Shown: positions 34,701 to 47,690 of the stretch, one piece after another
How the letters are laid out: each line of letters starts with the position of its first letter
Position numbering within the stretch: the first letter of the stretch is position 1
From: Hydractinia symbiolongicarpus
Taxonomy: Eukaryota; Cnidaria; Hydrozoa; Anthoathecata; Hydractiniidae
DNA length: 64,000 bases
Assembly (NCBI RefSeq): GCF_029227915.1
Contig: NC_079875.1
Location: 21,817,001 to 21,881,000 of the forward strand
Direction of reading: 5' to 3'
The notes under the pieces: generated by a model
The model's database searches: none
What the model saw: the letters and a program-made list of their open reading frames with translations, nothing else
What the model was told of the DNA's origin: nothing
Position numbers and translations under genes: made by a program

Positions 34701-36102
34701 TGAAATGTATTGTAAAATATATAAGCATGTGTTTTACATCTATCGGATGTAATCTCTTTACACTCTCCACTCGTGCATGACTTGAGCGCCCCGTTTGTGT
34801 AAAACTTGACACAAAGCTGCAGTAGATAAATAAAGTATTTTGTATCATTTTTGTTGATGTTTTGACAATCAGTTTTATTATTCACCAACGCAATGTAGGA
34901 GGGTAGGTGGTGTGAGTCGATAAAATAGTTGTTATAGCCTGGATAGTCTACCAGCAATGATTTGTGTAGGTTGCAGATGGTGGACATGTAGTCAAATAAA
35001 TTTACATTTGCATCTTTGTGTCCATAAACAAAGAGACAATCAGTAGCAAATGATCTCAAGTCTGTAACTGTTGATGATGACAGTCCTAAAACATCATTTA
35101 AAGCACAGGCTTTTTTTAACAATCCACTACTGTTCGAGGATTTTTCTAAGTTGGTTAATGACTTTGCACGTGACGCTATGGTTGTTCCACGTGGTTCAAA
35201 CCCCTAAAAGTAACATTAGGACATTGAAAACTTGAAAATAACTTGAAATTGAACATTAAAACCAAAAAAAGTAATAGTTTTACTGTTTTCAAATGTAAAA
35301 CTACTGTAATGCCTCAACCCGTCCCCTTAAGTAAACTCCCTCACGACAGATTTTTTTGATAAACGCTGCCTATATTAGATATCGTATTAAGTGACGTTTT
35401 TTAAAACTTGATGCAAATGTGTTGCCCTTGACGAATAGAAATATTCATTCATTCATTCATTCATTCATTCATTCATTCATTCATTCATTCATTCATTAAA
35501 GAAAATTAGTATGAATATCAAAGGGCGACAGACCAACTTTAGCCAGTAACAACAAGAATACAATAATAACAATAACAATATATTATCAAGAATAATAATA
35601 ATAAATATGAGGACTCTCTAAGTACTATAAAAAAACCTCTCGAATTCTAAAAGTTTGAAAATGTCACAAAGATATTATTGCAAATTACAATTTACACCAG
35701 TCCATTTATTATTATATTCATAATTTAAATACCCCTATAGAAACTTGTTTAATAACACCATGAATACCTTCGTTGGGTCAGAGAATTCTGGTAACGGAGG
35801 TGCTCCAGTGCTTCCTATAACACCCAACACAGCAGACAGCACGACAATAACAAATAATATACAGAGAGGAATCCATGGATAATGAACTAAAAATTTCGAG
35901 TATCTAAAAATGAAAATTAAAGAATTGAATCAGAATTGGTACGGGCGACACCATCATAAAAAAAAAAATTATCTTACGGTCGTAACAATTTTGTAACTAA
36001 ATCATCCTCTTCTTCATTGATAGTTCTTTGGTTGATACTGTGTGTAACTTTGATGTTCTCCTTCACAGGTGTCATTGTTATATCATCATCAATTCGATTA
36101 AC
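31437..36102 (-). CDS. DISP: Dispatched-like protein, paralogue 2 (gene span)
   Basis: This is a second Dispatched homologue with exons 35978-36102, 35768-35903, 32992-35203, 31953-32270 and 31437-31708. It has the same first (125), second (136) and fourth (318) exon lengths and the same phases as the copy downstream, so the pair arose by tandem duplication. It has GIGADDAFVY (about 34255-34285) and GLSADFTLHY (about 32066-32098). The product is about 1000 residues from the first visible exon. The first extracellular loop lacks the furin-type site, and the C-terminal tail is short. The translation start is unresolved: an ATG at 36075 is in frame, but an acceptor at 36103-36104 suggests an upstream exon. 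Confidence 0.92.
31953..32270 (-). CDS. DISP: Dispatched 2, exon for TM8 to TM11 region
   Basis: This 318-nt exon with GWELNIMESVVFSVAAGLSA and DFTLHYSVAYKTS is far closer to the paralogue's exon, also at DNA level, than the rest of the genes. This points to strong constraint or gene conversion. Confidence 0.93.
32992..35203 (-). CDS. DISP: Dispatched 2, large central exon
   Basis: This 2212-nt exon runs from GFEPRGTTIASRAKSLTNLE through TM2 to TM6 (SLFIITAIVLVILFIWFYSG, then TLFPACVIIHDLYL), TM7 and the second extracellular loop to FYDLQKSLFEGTKMSL. The extracellular loops carry many cysteines (for example CKTH, CCNKTLPLP) likely paired in disulphides. It ends in phase 1 at CTAG/GTATGT. Confidence 0.93.
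35443..35497. repeat. (ATTC)n microsatellite
   Basis: About 13 copies of ATTC in the second intron of Dispatched 2. Confidence 0.95.
35768..35903 (-). CDS. DISP: Dispatched 2, first membrane segment exon
   Basis: Encodes YSKFLVHYPWIPLCILFVIV and ends LPEFSDPTK before donor GTATTC. It is 136 nt, as in the paralogue. Confidence 0.9.
35978..36102 (-). CDS. DISP: Dispatched 2, N-terminal exon
   Basis: This 125-nt exon has acceptor TTTCTAAG and donor CC/GTAAGA. It encodes VNRIDDDITMTPVKENIK and ends EDDLVTKLLR. It has the same length and phase as the paralogue's exon despite low sequence identity. The internal ATG (MTPVKEN, 36075) is the fallback start. Confidence 0.75.
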
Positions 36103-39100
36103 CTTAGAAAGTAAGAAAAGTGGGACCTGATTAAAAAAGAACACAGAGGAGTAATGGTAAAAAAAGCGTATGAAAGAGTCTGGTCCATTAAGTGAGTGAA
36201 ACTGATCAAGGTTTCTTTTTTATATTTTTTTGAAGACTGTATTGAGAAAAAAAATCAGAAATTTCCTCATTTCCCTTAAAAATAATTTTTTTAAAAAACA
36301 TTTACCTTCCCAAACATATCAGAGCCTATTATTTTTAATCGCCTTTCTACACCATGATTATAAACAACCTCGAACAAAATCTTTTTTTTTTTTTATATTG
36401 AACCGAAAACCAACACATATTATATTGCCTAATTATTATTTAAACTTCCATTTTCATGCAAATTAAATATTTGAATGTGTTTTTTTATGTAGAATAAAAG
36501 TTTACCACAAAATAATACAAACACAAAAATAATCTACAAAAAAGATAAATATATATATGCAGCACTACTTTTGATAACTTTGCATGAGTTTAATGAGGTT
36601 GTATTATCATAATTCTTATCAGGGTGCTAGAACACAGCTTAATTTAAACCATTCGTTGTAAAAAAAGACTGTTTGCTCAAATTGATAATTTTTTTCATTA
36701 AATTTGAGAAGTTCATTAGGGAGGGTGATTTTTTTAAAAAAATCAACTCGTAATTGCACATGTAAAACTTAATATTGGAAATATCATAAAATTAAAACTA
36801 AAATTTTCGTTTGTGCATGAAAAATATTTTTAGTTTTTAACAACTACATGTTCTTTTTTATAAGAAAATTTTTTATAAGAAAATGAGCCTTAAAAACCTG
36901 TAAATCTTAAGAAAATTTTAAGAAAATTCCCAGCCTCAGGGTGTTAAGATCCAATTTTTGGAGACCTTGATATACATTTACAGTAACTAAATCACCATAA
37001 TTTCAAAACATATCGCAATCAAGTTTCTTATACACCCTAACAAAGTTTTATCCTAAAAATAACAAAAAAGTCTTTTTTCTTTAATAAAAATAAAGAATGT
37101 CTCAAATAAAATACATAACTATAATGTTATTTACAGTTGTTGATGAAATATCGTAGTTATTTATAAGGAAAACAAATAAAATAGAGGAATAAAAATTTAG
37201 AAAAAAATTAAGAAAATTCAGCCTATAGCATTTCCTAAGAAAATTGAGTCTAGTTTCCTTTAAAAAAAGGTTTATTATTTTGAGTTATTTTTAAAATATT
37301 TTTTTAAACATTTAAATGGAAAGTCCTTACAGGTTCGAATATTTATGTTTTTTAAAAGAAATACCATTGGAATCCATAAATTTTAATTCCTTACCCAATT
37401 CAATAATTAAAAATGATCTTTTGTCTATGTGTTCATTTTCAATTATACAATAATACATGGCGTTATAAAAACTCTTAATATGTTGCTATTAAACGTATGA
37501 AAGCATATTGCTGATGAAAGTAGAGAGTTTGCCAACGTGAGTTACAAAATTGCCAGTGTTCTAATAATGCAGAAATTGCACTTTTTATGACAAGGCATGA
37601 CCAAGTCGAGGCTAGCGAAAGATAGCATACTAAAATTAACGTGTTCAAGATGTGCACATTCCATTGCATGCCATTCCTGACCAGACTTGTTTACAAATCA
37701 ATGTATGTTGAAAGATACCTGATATACAAAAAAAATACGTTCTAAATTTAACATCTTTTTTAGTTCATTTTTAATTTATTAAAATAACTAAATTTTATTC
37801 AAAGTAAATAATTGTATCACTTTAAAATGTACAAGTTGATGGCAGAAAGGTTGCTTATGAAAGTCTTCTGAAGTTCTTGTTAGAAATCGAGTGACAATTT
37901 GTTTTAAAATTTATTGACAAATTTCTTAAAAAGATCGGTATCGTATAGTTGTTGCGGCATTTAGCTAATGAAGAAGTATTTGAAAGTAAGAGATATCACA
38001 TCAAACAGAGATGGCACTTATTTTCCCAGAGATTTTCTCGCTTTTGATTTGGAAGAAAAACAACGAAAAATGATCAGAAAAAAATTGTTGTTTTTTTGTC
38101 TCTGACATAAAGGCCTGCCTACAAAGAAACAATAATTAACTTTAAAATATATTCCTATATAAATTTGTAAGTCAACATCGTAAAAAGGTTTTGTCAGTGT
38201 CCTTAGCCAACATAAAATAGTTCTGAAACAGGGTATTCCTTATGAATTTGTTTCACTAGACAAGAATGAATGTCTTTTCATGTACAGTTTTTGTCTCTAA
38301 TTATAGAAGAAAATTAGCACTGATTTTGTAACTAAGGTAGCTTTTATTTGAATTAAATCATTTAGACCTGTGCAATTTGTGATAAAGGTGCAAATATTTA
38401 ACTTCGCGCCTGGGGCTTTGCTTTATCCGTTTTTAGTAGGCTTGGGATGAAGTTTTTTGATGATATTTCTGAATACTTTTTTTTCTGGTATAATTGTTGA
38501 TGTTTTATGTTGCTATTATTTTGCTATAAGGAAGTATCGAGATGGTAGAATGTGAAACCTCTTAAGGTATGTATCGAAATTGTCATTTTATTATCATTAA
38601 ATAATCTAATTCTGTATATTCATTATAATATATATTTTTTTCTTCTTACAAATTCTAAATCGATTGAAGAATTGATGATGATGGGGGTGAGTCTAATTTG
38701 AATAGTAACAAGGTCGCACCAATGGAATCACTGACAGTATTGATTAATTTTTAGGTGTTCTTACACCAATTCATTTTCAAATTTGTTACTATCAATGCTT
38801 TGTCTATAAGTTCCCTCAAGACGTCACAAAAAACAACCTATGTATTTTTAGCTTTATCAAAGGTAATCGTGGATGGTTGTTACATGGTTAACAAGGTGAA
38901 ATTTATAAATTTGATCAATAAATTTCTTGTATATAAAATAATGTTTGTTTCTACTTTAAAAATGTAATAAACATGTTTTTCTTCAAAACATATTCTGCAT
39001 TTATGTGTAGCTCAAATCTTTTATAAGTACTTAAACATGTATTATTTCACAAGCTGATACCATACTACACACATACACAGTTAGTTTGGGATAGCATCAA

Positions 39101-40584
39101 AAAGGGAATCTGTCTCATTTATTATATGATTGAAATAATAATTATTCCGTTTTTCAATGGCTATTTGAAGTTAAAATTCACATAATATTATATTTAAGAT
39201 AATTCAAAAAGTTTGTGAATATAAATAATTTTTTAAAAAAGAAAATTTTTTTTGCAGAAATTAATTTATTTGAATAGTAAATTTTTACAGAAACTAATTT
39301 TTGCAAAATGGACTAAAAAATTCAAATTTGCAAAATTCGCTTAAAAAATTAAGCCTGAGGCTGTTGCGTACATAGAAAAAAGCAAGAAGAGAGATCAAAA
39401 CATGCAACCTCGTCCCACCCTGTCTCTCACCACTAGTGCTGCGCTTATGTTTGTCTCACCGTCAGCTAAACAAAAAGAGACAACATGTCCTCAGATCCAG
39501 ATTGCAAAAAACATTCATATATATCTATTTAAAAATCAAACCTTTTAAGTAACACACTTGTCACGATTTTAGAGCTATAATATTATTATCTTTCACTAAA
39601 ATAAAATAAACAAATGGCTATTGTAAGAAAAATATAAAAAACAAAAGTTTTCTGCACACCTTTTTAATACAACCAACCCAAGGTTTGTTTTAAAACAGAA
39701 GACAATGACTCACTAGGTTGCAAAAAGTTGGAGCTTGTGAAAGCTAATTCTTTTTCTTCTTTATTGCATATTTATAACTTAGTATATCTGCTAACTCCGT
39801 AAATTAAAAAATAAACAAGCTGGCTCTATATGCCTGAAGGACAATTTTTTTTGAAAAAATAACAAAGAAAATTCGTGTAGATAACACACCGACTGAAAAA
39901 TCCATCTGTTGAAACGCGTAAAAAAGGGTTACTGCAACCTTAAAGACTCTCTTTCAAAATAATTTTTTTGTTTTTATAGTGTTCTTTATCATATGCTTTA
40001 TAGTACTTCATAACAAAGGCTTTTATAATTTTGTTCCTTTTTCCACGAATATAAGGGTTGTGTTCGATGCTGGTCAAAAATAGTGTGACATTTTTTTTTA
40101 GCCTTTTTTACAAAAAAGTGGATAAGTGTGAGTTGCATTGTCAGGCAGTGTTGAAAATTTAGGAGGACATAAACCTCAATAGTACTAACAACTCCAGTAG
40201 TTTGAACTTTGAAGTTAGGTGTTATTTTGTGGGTTACAGCTGTTTTTTGATCCTGAACTTCGATGTAATCCACAGAATGGACAAAAAGTTCAGTGGTAAA
40301 ATACAGTGGGTTGTGATGTTTAATGCTTATTATTTCAACTCACATAATTAGGTGTGCACTTTTCTGATGTTTTAAGTGTGTTTTAGTTGGTTACATTTTG
40401 GGTATAAGAAACATATTTTGATTATTAGTGTTATTGTAATCCACATTATTCAGGAGTAAGCAATGTTGCATGAAAATAAAAATTATTACAATGTATATAG
40501 TTATTATCAATACAATTTCTTCCGACTAGAATTAGGTGTGTTTATGTGGGTTACAGGAAGTAAATAGTAGATTGTTTAAAGGGC
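36103..40584. other. Long AT-rich stretch, no gene supported
   Basis: It probably contains upstream exons and the promoter of Dispatched 2, which I could not locate. On the plus strand, 38530-38985 has splice-like sites (TTAAG/GTATGT near 38566, TTTTTAG near 38755) and an AATAAA at about 38964 but no convincing protein, so a non-coding transcript is possible. A MITE-like CAACCTCGTCCC piece is at 39405-39450. Confidence 0.4.
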
Positions 40585-41335
40585 AAGTGCGATGCATTAA
40601 TAAGAGGTATAATTATAGAGGGTTAAAGTAACTATAGAGGGTTAAAGTTAGTTGATCAAGTAACGAAAAGTTATTGAAAGAGTGATCGATAAGTTACTTA
40701 GAGAAAGAATTGATATAGATAAGGTGCAATTTGGCTTTGTTCCAGGGCATAGCACCAATATTTTTAGTATTTAGAAAAAAGAAATAATCTCTAATTCGTT
40801 CTCTATTTAGAAAAATCTTTTGATAGAGTACAACGTAAAATTATTTAGTGGGCTATGAGAAAATTAGGTGTGTATGAGTTAGTTAAGACGGTACAGTCCA
40901 GCAATGCTATAAGTCATGTCAGGATTACCAATTCACATTGTGATGAATTTAGCGTAAATGTTGGTGTACATCAGTGTCCTGTACTTATCCATTTGTTGTT
41001 TGTTTTAATGTTATAAGTACTGTTGATGGAGTTTAGAACAGGTTGTCCATGGGAGTTTTTGTATGCATATAATTTGGTTCCCATAGCAGAGTGGGTGGAA
41101 AAATTAGTTGAAAATTTGGTTAGGACACTTGGAAAGGAGGGGGGAGGATAAATGGGTGTAGAGATGTGTAGAGACTTGACAGTTCCAGGGCAAAGCCCAG
41201 AGGTAGAATTGGCAGGAGGTAATAAGGACAGACTCATTGCAGAGAAATTTAGGTTTAGATCTAACACAGTCAAGATCAGATTGAAAGAGGGTTAAAGAGG
41301 GTTATTCATATATATATACCCGGCACAACCCCTAA
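40585..41335 (+). mobile_element. Decayed RTE LINE fragment
   Basis: The sequence follows the RT region of the LINE at 59780-61200 (for example TTGATCAAGTAACGAAAAGT, GAAAGAGTGATCGATAAGTT) with deletions and stops. The catalytic YADD is changed to YAYN near 41062-41075. Confidence 0.8.
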
Positions 41336-41814
41336 TATTAAAACCCGACAGTAAGCAGAAAATGATGTGTCAGTTTCTACATGGAATATAAGAGCAGGTG
41401 ACTAAAATTCTGTAATCAATTTAGTCTTATCTTAATAAATGTTTGAAATTACTTCCCTGTGTGGCAATACGCATCTGAATGAACAACATATACTGTGTGT
41501 TGTTTGCTTTTTATTCCATTGATAATTCCTAAAATTTTGGGTTTACCCTGCAGCATGGTTCACAATCTTTTTTTAATTTCTTGTGTACCCATATTATCGT
41601 TAAATAATTTTGTAGTCAGCCTGACATAATCAAAGGCCAATAAACTTTGTCCTGTGTTTTACTGATGACCGAAAGCCGGGTGGCGTAAAGTTGTATAAGT
41701 TCACCAACATTTCAGTAAAATATAAAGAAAACACCATACACTTATACTGCAGTGCTGTTGTTTTTACCAAACAAGAGTCAAATTTGTGATAGATACTAAA
41801 AGTAGGAACCAGCA

Positions 41815-41910
41815 GTAACCAGCAGTATTTTGAAGTAACCACCAGAGAACCACCAGTATTATGAAGTAACCACCAGAAAATCAGCTGTTTTTTTAAGTAA
41901 CCACAAGAGA
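41815..41910. repeat. Short minisatellite of AACCACCAG type
   Basis: Imperfect units of AGTAACCACCAGAGAACCA with a spacing of about 40 bp, around three copies. Confidence 0.7.
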
Positions 41911-42061
41911 ACCAGCAGTTATTATTAATTTACTCCAGATAAGGCAGCAACAGTGGCGCAAAGATGTTGTAATTTTTATGCACAACACTTCATGACCTTA
42001 AAACCACCAAATATGATAAATAACAGAAAATCGTTTTGCAATTGTTTCGCATTTGTTTCAT

Positions 42062-42356
42062 AATCGTAAGTATCCTAAGTATCCGTAGAATTAAAGATGT
42101 TATCCAGATAAGAAGATTGAATTGGCTGGGGCACTTGGAAAGAATGGAGGAGAATAATTGGTTAAGAAATTGTCGAGACTTGATAGTTCCTGGGGCAAAG
42201 GCCAGAGGCAGACCGAGAAAGACTTTGCAGGAGGTTATAAGGACAAACTTGATAAAGGGGAAGTTGAGTTTAGATCTAACACAGTCATTGATATACCCGT
42301 CCAACCCATGCTAGCATGGAAAACGGACGTTAAGTCGAGAATGATGATGATGATGA
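42062..42356 (+). mobile_element. RTE LINE 3' fragment with AATCGT duplication
   Basis: About 290 bp matching the LINE's 3' end (GATGTTATCCAGATAAGAAG to an ATGATGATG tail), coding for RRLNWLGHLERMEE. AATCGT occurs at both edges (about 42056-42061 and 42356-42361), and the host sequence is contiguous in copy B, so the insertion is precise. Confidence 0.85.
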
Positions 42357-42520
42357 ATCGTCTCACAATATCAACATCAATTCGTTTCAACAGTTTGTTT
42401 CAGTTCAAATCGTTTCAAAATCGCTTCAAATTTAACACCATTATTATTATTATGTTTATCACACGCACCGATTTCTAAAGAAATTTTATTATCAAATTAT
42501 TTAAAATATTTATATACATA

Positions 42521-43080
42521 GATCTACGGCGATGTTTTAGCTTCCTACGATCCTGTTTTTATAATTTGTATACGATCTCCGGCAATGTTTTAGCTTCCTA
42601 CGATTGTGTTTTGATAATTTTTAAACGATCTACGGCGATGTTTTAGCTTCTTATCATCTTATTTTTATGGTTTTTAAAAGATCTACGGCGATTTTTTAAC
42701 TTCATACGATCCTGTTTTGATAATTCTTAAAAGATCTACAGCGATGTTGTAGCTTCCAACGATAGGATTTTGATAATATTTAAACAATCTACAGCGATGT
42801 TTTAGCTTCCTACGATCGTGTTTTGATAATTTTTAAACGATCCACAGCAATGTTGTAGCTTCCAACGATAGGGTTTTAATAACATTTAAACAATCTACAG
42901 TGATGTTTTAGCTTCCTATACGATCGTGTTTTGATAATTTTTTAAACGATCTATGGCGATGTTTTAGCTTCTTAGCATCTTATTTTTATGGTTTTTACAC
43001 GATCTACGGCAATGTTATAACTTCATACGATCGTATTTTAATGGTTTTTAAACGATCTACGGCAATGTTTTAGCTTCCAA
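42521..43080. repeat. 53-bp minisatellite, about 11 units
   Basis: The unit starts GATCTACGGCGATGTTTTAG and continues through CTTCCTACGATC and GTTTTGATAATTTTTAAAC. Units differ by substitutions (for example ACAGCGATGTTGTAG), so the array is old. Confidence 0.85.
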
Positions 43081-43427
43081 CAATGGTATGAAGTTAAATA
43101 ATTAGTTTCAAGCAATTAATTTATCACGTTTTTATTGTTTTTTAAATGTTTTGTGAGAACAATTCGCTTCAGAATTCGCTTCGAAATTCGTTTCAAAAGT
43201 TATTTCTGCATTCGTTTCAAATTAGTTTCAGAATCGTTTCCCATTCCTATCCCATTCGCTTCCACTGTGTATCATTTTTAAGTTTAGAGTTTAAAATAAA
43301 ATTTAATCTTTCACAATCGTTTCAAATCGTCTGTAAACGACTTTAAAAAATGACGATACGATCTTGAAATGATCATAATCGTTTTAATTTGTATAAAATG
43401 TGAAACGATTGTTAAGACGGTCCCTTA

Positions 43428-45310
43428 TTTATTTATTTTGCCGAAAGACAATAACGGAAACAAGAAGAACAGAACGAAAATAGTGTTTTCAGGATTAACC
43501 GGGGGGGGGGGATCCGCCCCTTCCTGATGGTTTTTTTAATAACTCCTGATTGCTTTCTTATATGGCTATGATACTTACTGAGTTTCTACATTTATCTATT
43601 AGACACCTGCATGCTAAATTTTTAGGTCCCATACCTTTCAGAGGCTTTGATATTGGCCATTACTCGAAACTACCCCTAAAATCTCTATGAAATCCTTATA
43701 ATGGGGAAAATATAATAACTTCTGTTAGGATTATCCTTAGAACTTGAAACTTGCAACACAACTTTGTTTCATCAAGAAGAATCATTTTGAATAATTTTGA
43801 CACGTGACTAATCCGATTTCTTGATTTTGTCGGATTTTACCCGAAAATCGGAAAAAAACGGATTTTCGCTCTAGAACAAAAGTAATTATATTTTAAGCAG
43901 ATAGTGGTATTTTTAACAATTTTCAAGCTTCTGATGACGTCACAGAAAATGTGCTGACGCAAGCAAAAATTTATTGCCGCCATTTTGTTCCTTTTATGAC
44001 GTACTATAAGTGTGCTAAGTTTGATTCAATTTAAACAATCCTATAAAAAGTTATTGAGTTATTGAGCGAACATACTATGACCGGGGGGCCCCCGTCATAG
44101 TTTGTTCGAAAAACCCCGGACCGAATAGGGTTAAAGTTCATTCTTTGAAATAAAATGTAACACGTTTCCAGGAAAAAACGTTCATATCAAAAGCATAAAT
44201 TTTTAACTTGAACAAAAACCATGTGAGAAAATATTTTCTGTCCGATGCCACGATGTTTCTTCACAAAATTTATTAATTCATTTGAATTTACTTTCTCTAC
44301 TAAAAGAAAAAAATGTCTTGTTTTGGACCCTTTTCCACCCTTCGTTAAAATACATAATCTGACTGAGCGGAATAATTTTTTAGGAAGCGTTGAAGGAAGT
44401 GTGTAATCACTGCGAAAAATAAACTAAAATTTGCTATGGAATTCCTCAACAGTGTATACAATGGCAGTAGAGTATCTCTCACGCTCTATGACTTCAAACT
44501 GTGCAGTTTATTAATTCATTTAATTCATTCGACCTTTAACTTTGTCTCGTTTTGGACTCTCCTCCGTGTAGTGTTTTATGTTATATTTGGTTTACAATTC
44601 AGATATTAGTCCATTATTTAAAATATTAATTTTGTTTTTGATAATTCTTGTGTGTGGTTTTAAAAGCCTTTTGTTTCAACTGTTGCATAAAGCCTGATGT
44701 GTTTCCGCCAAATTTCCAGGCCTGATAAAGTAAAGACTACAACGACCAAAGAATTAAGTTAAAAAATCAACTTAACTTTTGAAATATTAAAAATTTTGTC
44801 ATGATTAAAACCTTATCTTTAAAGGAGAAAATTATAGCTCTGTAGTTAATAAAAACCAATTCCAGCTTCTTTTAGATCGTTTATTCCTTAAATGTAGCTA
44901 TAAATTAAAGGAAATAGTCAATTTTTTTATGTGGTCATTCTTTTTTTTTGCCTGAGATGCGCGAGCATATATGAAACTTTGTAAACATTCACAACTCATA
45001 TATACAAGATTGTTTTTAATAAAAGAAGAAAATTGACACAGATGCACACACACACGCATTGAAGAGATAGACATCCATAGCTATGTTGATAGAGAGTATG
45101 CATCAATTTTCCTGGATATGAGAATTAATAAAAAATATGGTTGGCTATACCTTGTCGTCAAGACTGAATCCGTCGATTATACTTTAGCACTCAGATACTA
45201 TGGCCATAGCTAGATATATACTATATTTTAGATAGTCGTGATGGTTTAATTTGACTTGAACTGATTTTTGATCAGACGGAGCAGTTTGTAGATTGTAGGC
45301 GCCCTATTGA
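43428..45310. other. Intergenic, no gene; contains a palindrome
   Basis: A run of G at about 43501-43511 and a near-perfect palindrome at 44063-44109 are the only structures. The rest is AT-rich without exon signals. Confidence 0.5.
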
Positions 45311-45419
45311 ATATGGAGTGCCATATATGTCAAAAATTTGTGTTCACCTTGTTTGTGTTGTTAAGGTGCCGTCACATCGCACCCTTGCCCCCAGGGTTTT
45401 TTGCCTGGGGGGTTGGGCA

Positions 45420-47215
45420 CTTTGTTTAGGTATTGTCGAAATATATATATTGTCCAAATATCAAAGAGTATTCAGTGAGCCAAAAAATGTAGAAGACATA
45501 ACAATCAACCTACCCCAACACACATCAGAAATTCCAGAATTCCACTTCTCTCAAAAAGACATCATCAATACTCTCGACAACTCTGCACCAGGCCCAGATG
45601 GCTTCCCAGCAATTTTTCTGAAGAAGTGTAAAACATCGCTATCTGTACCAGTTCTTCTGGTATGGCAAAAATGTATGGACTGTGGTAAAATTCCCCAAAT
45701 TTTAAAGCACTCACTAATCACCCCTCATTTCAAAGGAGGAAAGAAATCTGATGCATCCAATTACCGCCCAGTAGCCTTGACATCTCATATTATCAAAATT
45801 TTCGAAAAAGTCGTCCGGAATCATATCACCTGCTACCTTGAAGAAAACAAGCTACCAAACAAAAATCAACATGGTTTTCGTTTTAGTCGGTCATGTCTTA
45901 GCCAACTCTTAGGCCACTTTGATAATGTGATACACTTTGTTGATGGAAAACTAAATTGTTACATTGCATACCTTGACTTTGCGAAAGCCTTCGACAAAGT
46001 GGATTTTACCATTGTCTTAAAAAAACTTGGAATCAAAGGAAAATTATTTAAGTTTGTTGAAGCTTTCCTGACAAACTGCACCCAATCAGTCATGGTCAAT
46101 TGAATGGCATCACATCCTGTTGCTGTTATTTCAGACGTACTCCAAGGTAGTGTGCTTGGACCACTTATCTTCATTATCCTCCTTGGAGATATAAACTCAA
46201 ATGTCAGTGACAGTATTGTACGTTCATTTGCTGATGATACAAGGGTTACCAAGAGCATCGGCTCTCTCAGGGACATGGGCAAGTTGCAAAGTGATCTACA
46301 GCAAATTTATGAATGGGCAGAAGATGCAAACATGAAATTTAATGATCTAAAGTTTCAGGTCATGCGTTATGGCACGAACGACACCCTGACAAATTGCACA
46401 TCGTATCTTTCCCCCTCTGGATCCATCATCACAGAGGGAGAGGAACTGAAAGATCTTGGTGTCATATTATCCACCAAATGCTCCTTTCATTCCCACATAT
46501 TGAAAGTAGTAAATGACAGTAAAAACATGATGTCTTGGATTTTAAGAACTTTTTACAACAGAACGAAGGATCACCTTATGACTATGTGGAAATCTCTTGT
46601 TCTTTCTCTATTAGAGTGTTCAGTCATATGGAGTCCACATAAAGTTGGAGAGATACAGATGATAGAGGCATTGCAATGGTCCTATATACGAAAATTCAGA
46701 AACTTGACCAATCACAACTATTGGAAATCATTTAAAGAACTGAAACTGTATTCATTGGACCGTAGAAGGGAAAGGTACCGAATAATTTATATTTGGAATA
46801 TCATGGAACAGTTGGTACCAAATGTCAATCTGAAAATCCAAAGCTATCATCATCCTCGGCATGGGTGGAAAGCAAAACTTCCGTGTGGTCAATACAGTAG
46901 GGTGACAGAGTTCAGTTTACCTATCCATGGAATAAAGCTCTTTAACATCCTCCTCAAATCCATCAGTAATATGTCTGGTTACACACTGGACCTTTTTAAA
47001 AACTGCCTTGATAAATATCTATTCCAGATACCAGATGAACCACAACTGGTAGGATACACCACGTTAAGACGGACTGATTCAAACTCTATTATACATATGC
47101 ACACATTGGTGTAAACTGGATGTTCAATCCAATGGAGGACTGGCACACAACTGCTAATCCTGAAGACTTTCTTCGAAAGCCTACACAAGGTACAACAAGG
47201 TAAGGTAGTAGGTAG
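45420..47215 (+). mobile_element. CR1/Jockey-like LINE, 5'-truncated, one stop
   Basis: A reverse transcriptase reads from about 45440 to 47114 with a single in-frame TGA at 46101-46103. Motifs are APGPDGFPAIFLKK, NYRPVALTSHIIKIFEKVV, YLDFAKAFDKVDF, QGSVLGPLIFI and SFADDTRV (catalytic ADD), followed by the thumb and a C-terminal domain ending near IHMHTLV. No endonuclease domain remains. The intact catalytic core apart from one stop shows a fairly recent insertion. Confidence 0.88.
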
Positions 47216-47319
47216 CGACACCTTTTATTACTGGCATGAAAACCTACTCTGCAAAATAGAATTGCTGAGTGATTTTATTAGCTAGACAAGGTAATGACAG
47301 GCTGTTTTTCCTGGTTCTT

Positions 47320-47690
47320 ATTTAAACCGAAGTTGCAATAAAGTTTTTTTGAAAAGGGTATTATGCCTAAACGCATTGACGACACAGTTTACCTGTTAAT
47401 GATGGCTGTTTCCTGAGTTTGTGTTTATCCGAAGTTACGATAAAGTTTTTTTTCAAAAAAGGGTATTATGCCTATATGGATATGTGTCGTTGTTTGCCTG
47501 TACTAATCCCTCAGCCCAAAGTAATACTTATTTTTGAACATTTAGCGGGAACGTTCTCTGAAAATAAAAAAAGATGGCTAACTGTTTTTTCTATAACAGG
47601 GTAGCAACGAGTTGTAAACTGTGTTTTTATTTTAGCTAAAGTTGTGAAAAGTTACTTTTTGAAAAATATATTACACCGGAAAGACCATAA
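47320..47690. repeat. Diverged tandem repeats of about 105 bp
   Basis: CGAAGTTGCAATAAAGTTTT with GGGTATTATGCCTA (47327-47372) recurs at 47429-47475 and more weakly at 47640-47680. Confidence 0.6.

Larger units (their letters stand above)
42020..43424. mobile_element. PIF/Harbinger-like non-autonomous element, copy A
   Basis: Left part (42035-42061, 42357-42520) and right part (43110-43424) match 56085-56275 and 61530-61873 closely, with the same TTCGTTTCAA-rich sequence. The right end closes GGTCCC before TTA, as in copy B. The left terminus is not recognisable. The inside carries an RTE tail and a 53-bp minisatellite. It has no transposase. Confidence 0.75.

Noticed and set aside
37475-37669. 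Minus-strand frame with a hydrophobic start as an upstream exon of Dispatched 2
   Set aside because: No suitable donor in the needed phase and no similarity to the paralogue's candidate exon.
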